Source: Rickettsiaceae bacterium (GTDB taxonomy: Bacteria > Pseudomonadota > Alphaproteobacteria > Rickettsiales > Rickettsiaceae). Taken from it: DNA of 60,419 nucleotides. The notes under the pieces are model-generated. The model did no database searches and had not been told where the DNA came from. It saw nothing but the letters and a program-made list of their open reading frames with translations. Of the stretch, positions 8,798 to 17,737 are shown piece by piece. The translations under genes were made by a program, and so were the position numbers. The stretch lies in NCBI GenBank assembly GCA_029251475.1, contig JAQXDF010000032.1:1-60419 (forward strand), in the 5' to 3' direction. Position 1 is the first letter of the stretch. Every line of letters starts with the position of its first letter.

Positions 8798-10771
8798 TCA
8801 GGAGAACCAAAATTGTTCAGAAAAATCCTTTCCCCTAAAAAAGTGTTGGTAAAACTCTATGCTCAAATAAAAACCTATTATTATTGCAGGAGTTGCCAGG
8901 CGCCAACCAAGAAGGAGTGAAGCTATAATTAAGTTCACGCCGAATAGCAAAACTTGCAGCATTGCGAATTTACTTACCAGAACAAAGAAACAGCTAAAGA
9001 AAATCAACATGTAAAAAATAGCTATTTGATACCATGTTTCAATTATCGCTTGTTTGATATATTTAGACACGCTAAGAGGCCAAATTTGATACATAGCAAT
9101 TCCTGTTCCACTGACCAGCATTAATGGGTAAATAATTTTCATTAATGGAGCGTTTGACCCTAGTAATTCCACTTGAGTGGAGTACATAGTAGCGATGGTA
9201 CAGATGATGAAATATATGCCTAATGTAGTATAGGTGATGTCATTATGAGGTCTTATTTTTCTGCACATTCTCCTGAAACTAAAATTCTTGATGTATTTTA
9301 CTAGATTAGTCCATCTGCGTTTTTTGCGCTCCTTTTGCGCGTTTAGATAGCTATTATCTTTAATACCAACCCAGCCACCTTTTTGGCGCAACAAATAATG
9401 CGATCCAATTAAGAAGAGTGTGTTACAAATCAGAGCAAATAAAACCCCTATAACATTTTGAGACAAAGGTAGAAAACCTACTGGCAAAAATTTCCATATT
9501 ACTGTTATTACCAAAGCAACGGACATGCCTATCAACACGGATTTTGCACTACTTCGAAAGCCGAATATAGCAAGAGTAAATGGCGGGAGAATCAAAGGGG
9601 AATAAAAGCTATTAGCAGAAATAATAATCCCCAATAGATCTGTTTCGATTAAAGATAAAATAATTGCTCCAACCCCTAATGTGCATGAAAATAATTTAGC
9701 TACAAATAATTCATTTTCTTTTTTGTGTGAAAATAATCCATAAATATCATGAGTAAATAAAACAGAAGATGAATTAATAAATGAATCTGCTGTTGACATA
9801 GCAAAAGCAATAATTGCCACTATTATAAAACCTTTTAGCCCTGTAAAACTATATGTATCTACAATATAACTTAATAAATGATCTTGGCTTATGTTAGGGT
9901 TCATTGTATAGATCAAAAAAGGTATCCAAGCTATAGCAAATTGTATTACAATAAAAACAATCGCGGCAATAATAAATGCTTTTTTTGTTTGTTCAATATT
10001 AGAACTCATAGAAATTCTTTGGAAGGTAGCGGCCGAAATCGGTGGGACAGAAAAATACAAAAATAATAAAACACAACCCCATGAGTTGAGGTTAGAGCTA
10101 TCAAATAACAACTTTAAATCAAATTTAGGATCACTCATCGCTACAGAAAGTACTATATCAGAGTTGTAAAATTGACTCCATACAACAAATCCAAGCATTG
10201 GGATTATTACCCCGAAGGTGAATGCCTGTAATATATCAGTGAATGTAACAGCTCTTATTCCGCCAAAAGCTGAATATATAGTAGCGATAATACCTGAAAT
10301 TATAATAGCAACGGTTGGTTTTATACCCATAAAATAAGAAAATACATTGCCAAAAACTTTAAATTGTGCTGCAATTACGCCAGAATAGCCTATGGTACCT
10401 GCAATTGCGGTAATGAGTCTTACTTTTTGTCCAAACAAATCTCCCATTGCTTCAGCAATAGATAATTTACCTAAAAACTCACCCATTCTTGGTACTAAAA
10501 TTACTGCAGTAACGAGAAATGCTATGCTAAATCCCATTGTGGCAATTAGATCATAAAATCCATTTGAGTAAGTTTCTGCAAGCGTAATAAAAAAGCCGCT
10601 ACCACTAGCATAAGTTGCAACAATAGTCGCAACTAGAGCAGTTGTTGAAAAGTTACGTCCGCCAAGAGCGTAATCTTTTATTGTTTTAACTGATTTTCCG
10701 TGTCTAAGACCCACTATGAGAGTAGCAATTAGAAATAATGCTACTATAAAAATATCAATGTCAAAACTCAT
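8798..10771 (-). CDS. Sodium:solute symporter (SLC5/PutP-like) sensor module
   Basis: 657 aa with about 13-15 transmembrane helices. It starts FIVALFLIATLIVGLRHGKS and has the SSS signature region GRNFSTTALVATIVATYASG and AFGGIRAVTFTDILQ. It is longer than a plain PutP (~500 aa): a cytoplasmic linker near residue 475 is followed by another group of helices, as in CbrA-type proteins where a SLC5 transporter is fused to a histidine kinase. The last residues after HFF (RGKDFSEQFWFS) lie in a different frame from the kinase that follows. Without the shift the protein would continue HFLGERIFLNNFGSPEF into the kinase. Its ligand cannot be read from the sequence. Confidence 0.88.
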   Translation of the reverse strand: MSFDIDIFIVALFLIATLIVGLRHGKSVKTIKDYALGGRNFSTTALVATIVATYASGSGFFITLAETYSNGFYDLIATMGFSIAFLVTAVILVPRMGEFLGKLSIAEAMGDLFGQKVRLITAIAGTIGYSGVIAAQFKVFGNVFSYFMGIKPTVAIIISGIIATIYSAFGGIRAVTFTDILQAFTFGVIIPMLGFVVWSQFYNSDIVLSVAMSDPKFDLKLLFDSSNLNSWGCVLLFLYFSVPPISAATFQRISMSSNIEQTKKAFIIAAIVFIVIQFAIAWIPFLIYTMNPNISQDHLLSYIVDTYSFTGLKGFIIVAIIAFAMSTADSFINSSSVLFTHDIYGLFSHKKENELFVAKLFSCTLGVGAIILSLIETDLLGIIISANSFYSPLILPPFTLAIFGFRSSAKSVLIGMSVALVITVIWKFLPVGFLPLSQNVIGVLFALICNTLFLIGSHYLLRQKGGWVGIKDNSYLNAQKERKKRRWTNLVKYIKNFSFRRMCRKIRPHNDITYTTLGIYFIICTIATMYSTQVELLGSNAPLMKIIYPLMLVSGTGIAMYQIWPLSVSKYIKQAIIETWYQIAIFYMLIFFSCFFVLVSKFAMLQVLLFGVNLIIASLLLGWRLATPAIIIGFYLSIEFYQHFFRGKDFSEQFWFS

Positions 10772-10810
10772 AACTCATATCCCAATATCAATTGTAATTT
10801 AATAAATGTT

Positions 10811-10838
10811 ATAATAACTAGGTAATATTTTTTTTCAA
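10811..10838 (-). promoter_or_regulatory. Probable promoter of the symporter-kinase locus
   Basis: Minus-strand TTGAAA, 16-bp spacer, TATTAT, about 40 bp upstream of the symporter ATG. A weak hairpin follows on the far side at 10849-10870. The gap 10772-11129 shows nothing else convincing apart from the rhlE terminator. Confidence 0.45.
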
Positions 10839-11063
10839 ATAAAAACATCACCTCTATTAAACTATAGGTGGCTTTTTATAAAACTAGTTCTATTTAAACG
10901 TAAAATCAATTACTTGATGCATTTCTACACAATAAACTTTTTGGCAATTTTGCTCTTGAACCGCAATATCAATCCAAAAGCCCTAATCACAGCAAACCGT
11001 AACACACTATTGCTGAATAACTTGTTGGATCAATCGCTCAAACATATTTATCATTAATTACCC

Positions 11064-11100
11064 ATAAAAAAAGACGCTCATTTAATAACAAGCGCCTTTA
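11064..11100 (-). terminator. Rho-independent terminator of rhlE
   Basis: Minus-strand stem of 9 bp (11070-11078 with 11091-11099, one G-U) followed by a T7 run, 30 bp after the rhlE stop. Confidence 0.75.
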
Positions 11101-11129
11101 GTTTGTAAATGTATTTAGGTATTAAACCC

Positions 11130-12434
11130 TTAAGCAGCTGTGCTCTTTTTCTTTGGCCAGCTACCAGCAGTTTTACGCTTAGTAAAGTTACCATTACTAG
11201 GCTTTCCAGTTCTTTTTTTAGAATCTGTTCTAGCTGGTCTAGAATCGCTTCTACCGCGATTTTTACCATTACTACCACCTCTAGGACCACTTCGTTTACG
11301 ACCACCACGACGCTCTCCTAAATCATCAGGTTTTGCGTTCGGATCTAGTAAGCGCTGAATTGCTCTCCACTTGCTGCCATCTGACGAGCTCAGGAAATTT
11401 AGTGCGTTACCAGTCGCTCCTGCACGCGCTGTACGTCCAATACGGTGAATATAATCTTCAGGACATTGTGGTAAATCATGATTAATAACATGCTGAATAT
11501 GAGGAATATCTAATCCTCTTGCAGCTACATCCGTTGCTATTAAAATACGATAACTTTGTTTACGGAACCCTTCAATAACTTGAGAGCGCTTGTTTTGGCG
11601 CAAATCACCATGCAATGCATTAGCTTTGTGGCCTAATTTACGCAATTTTTGTGCCATTGAATCAGCAGCATATTTTGTCTTAATAAAGACAATAATTGAA
11701 CCTTCTCTTGAATCAAGCTCCTCTAAAAGACGAGGGTACTTTTCAGATTCTGAAAGCTTAACATTCTCTTGAGTAAGATTTTCAGTTGGTTTATGCTCAG
11801 CTCCTACAGTTATACGAACTGGGTTTTTTAAATATTTAGCCGAAAGAGCTTGTATGTTCTTTGGCATAGTTGCTGAAAACATCAATGTTTGACGCTTTGG
11901 AGATGTTAAAAATTTAGCGATAGCATCAAGTTGAATACCGAATCCTAAATCTAACATACGATCTACTTCGTCTAATACAAGAAAATTAGTGTTATGTAAT
12001 TTTAAAGTACCACGAGTTAAGTGATCATTAATACGACCAGGTGTTCCTACTATTAAACGAGGATTAGACTTTAACTGAGTTATTTGTCTGCGCATATCTT
12101 CACCACCAATTAATAAGGCTGTAGATATTTTACTTTTAGCGCTAGAAAATTGTGCCAATGATTTTAAAACTTGCGATGCTAATTCACGTGTTGGCAATAA
12201 TACTAAAGCTGTACCACGATCGTTAGTCATTAAGTTTGCAATTAATGGTACACCAAATGCAAGAGTTTTTCCTGTTCCAGTTTGTGCTGATCCTAAAATA
12301 TCGCTACCTTCTAGCGCTACAGGAATAGATTTTTCTTGAATTGGAGTTGGAGTTGTAAAGCCAAGTTGTTCAAGGCGATGAATTAGGGGCAGGGGAATCC
12401 CTGCCTCGTTGAATTTTTTCATAGTGTTATCCAT
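11130..12434 (-). CDS. rhlE: DEAD-box ATP-dependent RNA helicase, RhlE-like
   Basis: 434 aa. The helicase core is complete: Q motif FTTPTPIQEKSIP, GSAQTGTGKT (Walker A), PTRELASQV, VGTPGRI, DEVDRMLDLGF (DEAD variant DEVD), SATMP, and HRIGRTARAG. The C-terminal ~60 residues are basic and rich in Arg, Gly, Lys and Ser, typical of the RNA-binding tail of RhlE-type helicases. DEVD in place of DEAD is a conservative variant. The likely role is RNA remodelling in ribosome assembly or cold adaptation; the next gene upstream encodes a cold-shock protein in the same orientation. An internal ATG four codons in (MKKFNEAGIP) could also serve as the start. Confidence 0.92.
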   Translation of the reverse strand: MDNTMKKFNEAGIPLPLIHRLEQLGFTTPTPIQEKSIPVALEGSDILGSAQTGTGKTLAFGVPLIANLMTNDRGTALVLLPTRELASQVLKSLAQFSSAKSKISTALLIGGEDMRRQITQLKSNPRLIVGTPGRINDHLTRGTLKLHNTNFLVLDEVDRMLDLGFGIQLDAIAKFLTSPKRQTLMFSATMPKNIQALSAKYLKNPVRITVGAEHKPTENLTQENVKLSESEKYPRLLEELDSREGSIIVFIKTKYAADSMAQKLRKLGHKANALHGDLRQNKRSQVIEGFRKQSYRILIATDVAARGLDIPHIQHVINHDLPQCPEDYIHRIGRTARAGATGNALNFLSSSDGSKWRAIQRLLDPNAKPDDLGERRGGRKRSGPRGGSNGKNRGRSDSRPARTDSKKRTGKPSNGNFTKRKTAGSWPKKKSTAA

Positions 12435-12518
12435 TTATTTGACAGGATAACTCCTACTTATGAGTCTCTGTCAGTTTATAATAATTAAAAATGACAGAGT
12501 TACTCTGCAATTCTACTC

Positions 12519-12725
12519 TTAGTTCATTAATTCGATATCAGCAGCAGCTTCTCTGCCGTTATTTTCTACGATATTGAATTTAACTTTTTGTCCTTCGTTT
12601 AGTTGAGATATACCAGCTTTCTCAACTTCACTGATATGTACAAACACATCGTTATTGCTATCGTCGTTAGTAAGGAAACCGTATCCTTTAGTTGGGTTGA
12701 ACCACTTTACGTTACCTGTCGTCAT
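12519..12725 (-). CDS. cspA: Cold-shock domain protein (CspA family)
   Basis: 68-aa single cold-shock domain. RNP1-like KGYGFLTNDD and RNP2-like DVFVHISEV motifs are intact. It binds single-stranded nucleic acid and acts as an RNA chaperone. The frame is open 14 codons further up, but MTTGNVKWFNPTKGYGFL is the family start and AAAGAGAA precedes it, so 12725 is chosen. It has a long untranslated leader upstream and lies just before rhlE in the same direction. Confidence 0.95.
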   Translation of the reverse strand: MTTGNVKWFNPTKGYGFLTNDDSNNDVFVHISEVEKAGISQLNEGQKVKFNIVENNGREAAADIELMN

Positions 12726-12988
12726 AAAATTCTCTTTAAAATAAGCGTTAAATATAAACTTTTCCAAACAACTTGAAAAAGTCTGGAGCCCAAATACTTT
12801 AAGATTTGCATTGACTTACGACTTAAAAACATTGAGAAGATCGTAAGATCAACGCCAGTTTCTGAGACACGCTTATACAAAGCTCACAACAAACAAAGAC
12901 TTTTTAGAACATATAAGTACTACAAAAAACTAAGTTAGTTAGTATTAAAACTCTTCCTACATGATATACTATTTTCTCAAGTAAGCAA
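12726..12988 (-). promoter_or_regulatory. Promoter and long 5' leader of cspA
   Basis: A candidate promoter on the minus strand (TTGCTT 12988-12983, 16-bp spacer, TATCAT 12966-12961) would give a leader of about 225 nt. The leader contains an inverted repeat, CTTACGA (12815-12821) with TCGTAAG (12841-12847). Long structured leaders control many cspA genes by temperature. Here the promoter is a weak match and the function is inferred. Confidence 0.4.
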
Positions 12989-13054
12989 GGCAATTCTTTT
13001 GAAAGATACGAAGCCTTATATTTAAAGAGATAGAATCAAACTTAAGATAAGTTA

Positions 13055-14158
13055 TTATACCCCAAAAAACTCTTTAACTTTGGCTGCGCAATACAAAGCT
13101 TCTTCCTTTTTTAAATGCGGACCAATTGGCAGACTTATCACTTCAGAGCAAATTTCTTCTGTTTTAACAAAAGCCCCTTCTCCCAGATTCATGTCAGAGT
13201 ATGCTTTTTGCATATGTATTGGTTTTGGATAATGCACTACCGTTCCAATTCCATTCTGATTTAGAAACTCTTGCAACTCATCACGCCTGCTAGTTCTCAT
13301 AGAAAAAACATGCCAAACATGTCCTTCATTATATTCTGGCAATGCTAGCCCATCAATATCTTCTAATTCCGATATATAAAGCTTGGCAATTTCTTTTCTT
13401 CTACCGGTCCATTCATCCAAATGCTTGAGTTTAATTGACAAAACGCCTGCTTGCAATTCATCTAACCTACTATTTCCAGCTATAATTTCGTGCTCATAAC
13501 GTATTTTGCTGCCATAATTTCTTAGTGACCTAATCTTTTCAGCTAGAGCATCATCATTTGTTGATATACAACCTCCATCTCCAAAGCATCCAAGGTTTTT
13601 TCCAGGATAAAAACTAAATCCAGAACAATCACCAAAACTACCAGCCTTTTTTCCTGAATTAACGTCATAGGCACCATGAGCTTGCGCAGAATCTTCTATT
13701 ATTTTTAGATTAAATTCATTGGCGATTTTTATGATCTCCTCCATGTCGCAAACGTTACCATATATATGTACAGGCATAATTGCTTTCGTTCTTGGAGTGA
13801 TCGCACTACGAATATTAGCAGCATCAATTAGTGCGTTACCATCAACTTCAACCGGCACTGGAACAGCACCTGTTTCACTAACTGCAAGCCAGCTAGCAAT
13901 AAATGTAAAAGCTGGCACTATCACCTCATCTCCGCGCCCTATTCCCAAAGCCTTCATACTTATGGTCAGCGCGTCCAGCCCATCTCCCACACCAATAACA
14001 TGCTTGACGCCTAGATATTTAGCAAAATCTTCTTCAAATTGCTTTAGACGCTTGCCAAGTACATAAAAACTATCTTGGTTTAGGTCTGACCATAACTGAT
14101 CAAATTCATTTTGAAGCTCTTTATATGCTCCTTTTAGGTTTAGAAATTGGACTTCCAT
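13055..14158 (-). CDS. DegT/DnrJ/EryC1/StrS-family sugar aminotransferase (FdtB-like)
   Basis: 367-aa PLP-dependent fold-type I aminotransferase. GVGDGLDALTISMKALGIGRG, EVIVPAFTFIASWLA, IIEDSAQAHGA (PLP-ring Asp) and FYPGKNLGCFGDGG (Schiff-base Lys) are all visible. Members aminate a 3-keto or 4-keto nucleotide sugar. The gene overlaps by 19 bp the preceding gene for an FdtA/QdtA-type ketoisomerase. The pair therefore most likely makes a dTDP-3-amino-3,6-dideoxyhexose, as FdtA/FdtB or QdtA/QdtB do. The sugar's identity and destination (LPS or other glycan) are not shown here. Confidence 0.88.
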   Translation of the reverse strand: MEVQFLNLKGAYKELQNEFDQLWSDLNQDSFYVLGKRLKQFEEDFAKYLGVKHVIGVGDGLDALTISMKALGIGRGDEVIVPAFTFIASWLAVSETGAVPVPVEVDGNALIDAANIRSAITPRTKAIMPVHIYGNVCDMEEIIKIANEFNLKIIEDSAQAHGAYDVNSGKKAGSFGDCSGFSFYPGKNLGCFGDGGCISTNDDALAEKIRSLRNYGSKIRYEHEIIAGNSRLDELQAGVLSIKLKHLDEWTGRRKEIAKLYISELEDIDGLALPEYNEGHVWHVFSMRTSRRDELQEFLNQNGIGTVVHYPKPIHMQKAYSDMNLGEGAFVKTEEICSEVISLPIGPHLKKEEALYCAAKVKEFFGV

Positions 14159-14541
14159 AATTTAAACTCCTCATAAGATCTTATATAATCGTCTTCATTA
14201 TATTGCGCTGACGCAAGCACAACAAGACATGGACTATCTTTAAAATTAGTAATGTCTCTCCATAATGGCTTATCAATAATCACTCCAATATTTGGAGAAT
14301 CCAAAGACACAGTCTCTGATTTTATGCCATCATCAAGTATAAGATCTATACTACCATGCACACAAAAAAGCAATTGTTTTAAATTCTTGTGAGCATGAGC
14401 TCCTCTTTCTTTCTTGAGGTCATACAGCCAATAAACTCTGTTAATTTGAAAATCTAGTATTTGGCCATATTCTGCAAATGACAAGCTCCCCCTATCATCA
14501 CTAAAACCTGGTATTTTAACTATTTTATATCCGTCTATCAT
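14140..14541 (-). CDS. Sugar 3,4-ketoisomerase (FdtA/QdtA, WxcM-like cupin)
   Basis: 133-aa small cupin. GFSDDRGSLSFAEYG, INRVYWLYDL, RGAHAHKNLKQLLFCVHGS and PLWRDITNFKDSPCLVVLAS match dTDP-4-keto-6-deoxyglucose 3,4-ketoisomerases, with the catalytic His pair in GAHAH. It would convert dTDP-4-keto-6-deoxyglucose to the 3-keto isomer, which the overlapping aminotransferase then aminates. The rmlA/rmlB genes needed to make the substrate are not in this window. It follows recN by 35 bp and may be co-transcribed with bamD-recN. Confidence 0.88.
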   Translation of the reverse strand: MIDGYKIVKIPGFSDDRGSLSFAEYGQILDFQINRVYWLYDLKKERGAHAHKNLKQLLFCVHGSIDLILDDGIKSETVSLDSPNIGVIIDKPLWRDITNFKDSPCLVVLASAQYNEDDYIRSYEEFKLWKSNF

Positions 14542-14576
14542 ATATATTATTTATCCTTCTTTATATACCTAACTAC

Positions 14577-16217
14577 CTACACCAACAATTCTTTAGCTGC
14601 CTCAATCCCTGTTTTGGTTATTTGCTGACCAGATATCATGCGAGCAAGCTCCAAAGCCTTATCTTCAACTTGCAGAGATTTTACCTCTACATTTGTATGC
14701 GCATTATGCTGAGTTTTTTTCACTAAAATATGCTGATCCGCCTTACCAGCAACTTGAGGCTGATGCGTGATTACAATAATTTGTACCGCCTGACTTAATA
14801 GCTTTAAACGCTGCCCCATAGAATCTGCCACTGATCCACTTATCCCTACATCTATCTCGTCAAAAATAATTACCTGTTTAGAAGAATTATCAAATAAAGC
14901 GACGCGAAGAGATAACATAAAACGTGACAATTCTCCTCCAGATGCAATTTTATCAATAGGAGCAAGCGCCATTCCTGGATTAGTCGAAGCGACAAAACGC
15001 ACGCGGTCTAATCCTTTCGATGAGCAATGTGACTCAGAAGATATTACTTCTGTTTTAAAAATAGCTTTTTTCATTTCAAGCGTAGAAAGCTCCTGCATGG
15101 TTTTTGTTTCCAGGTTTTTAGCAGCTTGAACTCTTTTTTCTGATAATATTTTTGCCTTGCTAAAATACTCTTCTTTGCACAGATTAGCCTGCTCTTGAAG
15201 GCTAGAACTATCTCCAATTTGCGACTGGTATCCCTCTAATTTAGCCTCTGATTTTTGTAAAAACTCAATCAGCTCATCAGGCTGACAAGAATGCTTTCTT
15301 GCCAAAGTCCTAATTTCATATAATCGATCTTCAATTTCTTCTGAAGAATAATGATTTTCAGATAATTCTTGTAAATTTCGATTCAGATCTGATTTAATGT
15401 CTTCGATTTTATCGTATACTAGATCTAAATCCGAGTTTATTTTATCTAGACTCCCTACGATATCCAAACTGCCCATAGAACGCTGAGATTTTGAAATAAC
15501 CTGCTCAATTGAACTTGATTCAATGTCAGCTAAAATTGAATTGATAATCTTAATTTCCTTATCGCGATTCTGAAGACGCTTCTTCGTATCAGCAAGATCC
15601 TGCTCCTCGCCAACAGCTATATTAGCTTTTTGAAGCTCGGCGCACACATGCGATAAATAATCTATTTCACTTTCAATTTCATCCTTGTTCTTAGCAAACT
15701 CTGCTATTTTACTCTCTAAACTTTGCCACTCTTGATAACTCAGAGCTACTTCACTTTTTAAACTAGATAACTTGCCATACTCATCGAGTATTTCCATGTG
15801 GGATGATGGGTTTAGTAGCGTAGTGTGATTATGCTGACCATGTAACTCGAGCAAATAATCAAATATGCTTTGTATAATTTTGATAGTTACAATCTGGTCA
15901 TTGATAAAAAACTTTTTGCGTCCATCTTTAGTTTGAGTACGCTTCAGTATGATTTCATCGCTAACATTGATTTCTAGATCTTGCAGATGCTGCTCAATTT
16001 TATTGCACACAGAAAAGACCAAAGTAACAGAACACACATCAGAACCGGGCCGAATTGGATTGCTAAAGTTTTTACCTCCCAAACAAAAAAGAATAGAGTC
16101 TAGAAGAATAGATTTACCAGCCCCGGTATCTCCAGTAATTACACAAAAACCTTGGGTAAGGTCTAACTCTAGTTTTTCAATTAGAATGAAATCATTAATA
16201 TGAAGGTTTTGCAACAT
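14577..16217 (-). CDS. recN: DNA repair protein RecN
   Basis: 546-aa SMC-like ATPase for double-strand-break repair. The Walker A GDTGAGKSILLDSI, the family-specific LLELHGQHNH, the signature SGGELSRFMLSLR, Walker B VIIFDEIDVGISG and the switch region VITHQPQVA are present. The middle is coiled coil. It starts four bases after bamD stops on the same strand, a conserved alphaproteobacterial pairing. Confidence 0.95.
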   Translation of the reverse strand: MLQNLHINDFILIEKLELDLTQGFCVITGDTGAGKSILLDSILFCLGGKNFSNPIRPGSDVCSVTLVFSVCNKIEQHLQDLEINVSDEIILKRTQTKDGRKKFFINDQIVTIKIIQSIFDYLLELHGQHNHTTLLNPSSHMEILDEYGKLSSLKSEVALSYQEWQSLESKIAEFAKNKDEIESEIDYLSHVCAELQKANIAVGEEQDLADTKKRLQNRDKEIKIINSILADIESSSIEQVISKSQRSMGSLDIVGSLDKINSDLDLVYDKIEDIKSDLNRNLQELSENHYSSEEIEDRLYEIRTLARKHSCQPDELIEFLQKSEAKLEGYQSQIGDSSSLQEQANLCKEEYFSKAKILSEKRVQAAKNLETKTMQELSTLEMKKAIFKTEVISSESHCSSKGLDRVRFVASTNPGMALAPIDKIASGGELSRFMLSLRVALFDNSSKQVIIFDEIDVGISGSVADSMGQRLKLLSQAVQIIVITHQPQVAGKADQHILVKKTQHNAHTNVEVKSLQVEDKALELARMISGQQITKTGIEAAKELLV

Positions 16218-16221
16218 CGCA

Positions 16222-16965
16222 TTACTTCAACAAATCTTCACTATACTGAGCCCAGACGCTGCTAGAATAATTGTGCTTCAGTACAGATGAATATTTTTTA
16301 GCTTCATCTACAAGCCCAAACATAAGATTACTTTCAACCATTCTATACAAAGCTTCTTGTATATGTGAAGTAGTGTTATACTTTTCCACTACTGCTTGAA
16401 ATCTCTTGATCGCTGCTACGGGATTTTTCTTTTTTAGATAATAACGACCAACAGTCATTTCTTTTCCAGCCAAATGGTCATTCACTAAATCAATTTTTAA
16501 CGCTGCATCAATTGCATATTTAGAACCAGGGAACCGTTCAATAACCTCTTGCAGACCTTCTTTTGCAAATCTAGTTTTAGATTGATCCAATCTTACGTTT
16601 GAAATTTGCGCATAGTTAGATAATGCCTGCAGATAATAAGCATAAGCAATATTTTCATTCCTCGGATGTAATTTTATAAAAATATCTAGTACATCAATTG
16701 CTTCATCAAACTCATTGGCTTTGTACAAAGTATAGGCCTGCATAAGTTCTGCATTCGGAGTGATTTTATTTCCAGGATGCTGGTAAAATACTTTCTCAAA
16801 CTCCATAGAAGATTCTTTATACTTACCCTCTTCCAACAGATTCAAAGCAGAATTATACAATTCTGAAGGTGGAGTGATTTGTTCCTCTTCAATAATCTTG
16901 GACTTACAAGAAACTAAGGTTAAGGAAGATAAAATAACAAGCAAAAGATATTTTTTAGAATTCAT
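16222..16965 (-). CDS. bamD: Outer-membrane assembly lipoprotein BamD
   Basis: 247 aa with a lipoprotein signal peptide (KKYLLLVILSSLTLVSC, lipobox LVSC, Cys near residue 20) and TPR-like repeats such as SELYNSALNLLEEGKYKESS and AIDVLDIFIKLHPRNENIAYA. BamD is the essential lipoprotein partner of BamA in outer-membrane beta-barrel insertion. It is the first gene of a likely bamD-recN-fdtA-fdtB unit. Confidence 0.93.
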   Translation of the reverse strand: MNSKKYLLLVILSSLTLVSCKSKIIEEEQITPPSELYNSALNLLEEGKYKESSMEFEKVFYQHPGNKITPNAELMQAYTLYKANEFDEAIDVLDIFIKLHPRNENIAYAYYLQALSNYAQISNVRLDQSKTRFAKEGLQEVIERFPGSKYAIDAALKIDLVNDHLAGKEMTVGRYYLKKKNPVAAIKRFQAVVEKYNTTSHIQEALYRMVESNLMFGLVDEAKKYSSVLKHNYSSSVWAQYSEDLLK

Positions 16966-17033
16966 AATTCAAACTAGTGTTTTTTGATTACGTGAAGCAT
17001 ACATGAAAAATATTATTAAGTACAGTGGGTTGA

Positions 17034-17195
17034 TTATTTTGAATCATCATCATTAGGTTTATCATCCTTTATGGCTGACTTAAATGACTTCAACCCCTTG
17101 CCAAGTTCAGACATAACGGTAGGTAACTTTCCAGCACCAAATAACAATAATACAATTAGTAATATTAGTAATAATTGAAAAATACTTACACCCAT
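17034..17195 (-). CDS. tatA: Twin-arginine translocase subunit TatA
   Basis: 53-aa protein found by translating the gap between bamD and the pyrophosphohydrolase gene. It reads MGVSIFQLLLILLILLLLFG, then AGKLPTVMSELGKGLKSFKS and an acidic tail: one N-terminal transmembrane helix, the FGxxKLP hinge and an amphipathic helix, exactly the TatA plan. It would form the pore for export of folded proteins with TatC, which is not in the window. The length is short but within the range for reduced genomes. Confidence 0.92.
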   Translation of the reverse strand: MGVSIFQLLLILLIVLLLFGAGKLPTVMSELGKGLKSFKSAIKDDKPNDDDSK

Positions 17196-17334
17196 AATTT
17201 AGACCATAATAATTAAAATCTATCAGAAACTGATGATAACGCAGATTATTCTATTTGTCCGCCAAAACTTGCTAAATTATAAAATAAATAACATAATTTT
17301 TATGATCTGAGCAAATATTGCATTGTCTGCGCTA

Positions 17335-17736
17335 TCATTCATCTATTTTTAATTGAAATGGCCTGTTTTTATTCTCCAGATACTCAATTACAACATGATT
17401 ATCTTTTGCCACTTCAATGTAATTCACGTAATTATTAGCTTGGAAATAGCCATTAATATTACGCTTCTTTATCCTCTCTTTCTCTATATCTTGGAGGTCA
17501 AAACCGCCCGCTTCGGCAATTGCATGAATAACCTCTAGCACATCCGCTAACTCCATTTTCAAATGGGCCAAGTCTGTTGCTTGTTGCACTTCCTTGGCCT
17601 CTTCGACTATTTTGTTTTTAAGCTGAACAATATATTCTTCTTCAGACAATTTCTCACCATTAATAACCACACCCTCGCCTATCATGCGCTCGGGTAGTTT
17701 GCTTCTGATGAGTTTATTGAATGAATATTGCTTCAT
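17335..17736 (-). CDS. MazG-like nucleoside triphosphate pyrophosphohydrolase
   Basis: 133 aa. It starts YSFNKLIRSKLPERMIGEG, the signature of small all-alpha NTP pyrophosphohydrolases related to HisE/MazG, and has the metal-binding pattern EEAKEVQQA... ELADVLEVIHAIAE (ExxE then ExxxD). Such enzymes hydrolyse non-canonical or excess NTPs. It begins one base after lysK ends on the same strand, so it is probably co-transcribed with and coupled to lysK. Confidence 0.82.
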   Translation of the reverse strand: MKQYSFNKLIRSKLPERMIGEGVVINGEKLSEEEYIVQLKNKIVEEAKEVQQATDLAHLKMELADVLEVIHAIAEAGGFDLQDIEKERIKKRNINGYFQANNYVNYIEVAKDNHVVIEYLENKNRPFQLKIDE

Positions 17737-17737
17737 G

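Noticed and set aside
10917-11057. 47-aa plus-strand ORF in the gap between the symporter and rhlE
   Set aside because: ATG present but no ribosome binding site, no recognisable motif, and composition expected by chance in AT-rich DNA. A weak YQSK-type resemblance to a transposase in another frame was too short to keep.
12466-12499. 8-bp inverted repeat between rhlE and cspA
   Set aside because: Loop of 18 nt and no T run on the minus strand; too weak to call a terminator.
13719-14066. 115-aa plus-strand ORF
   Set aside because: Antisense to the sugar aminotransferase, which has full family motifs; no ribosome binding site and low-complexity Ser/Thr/Ile composition.
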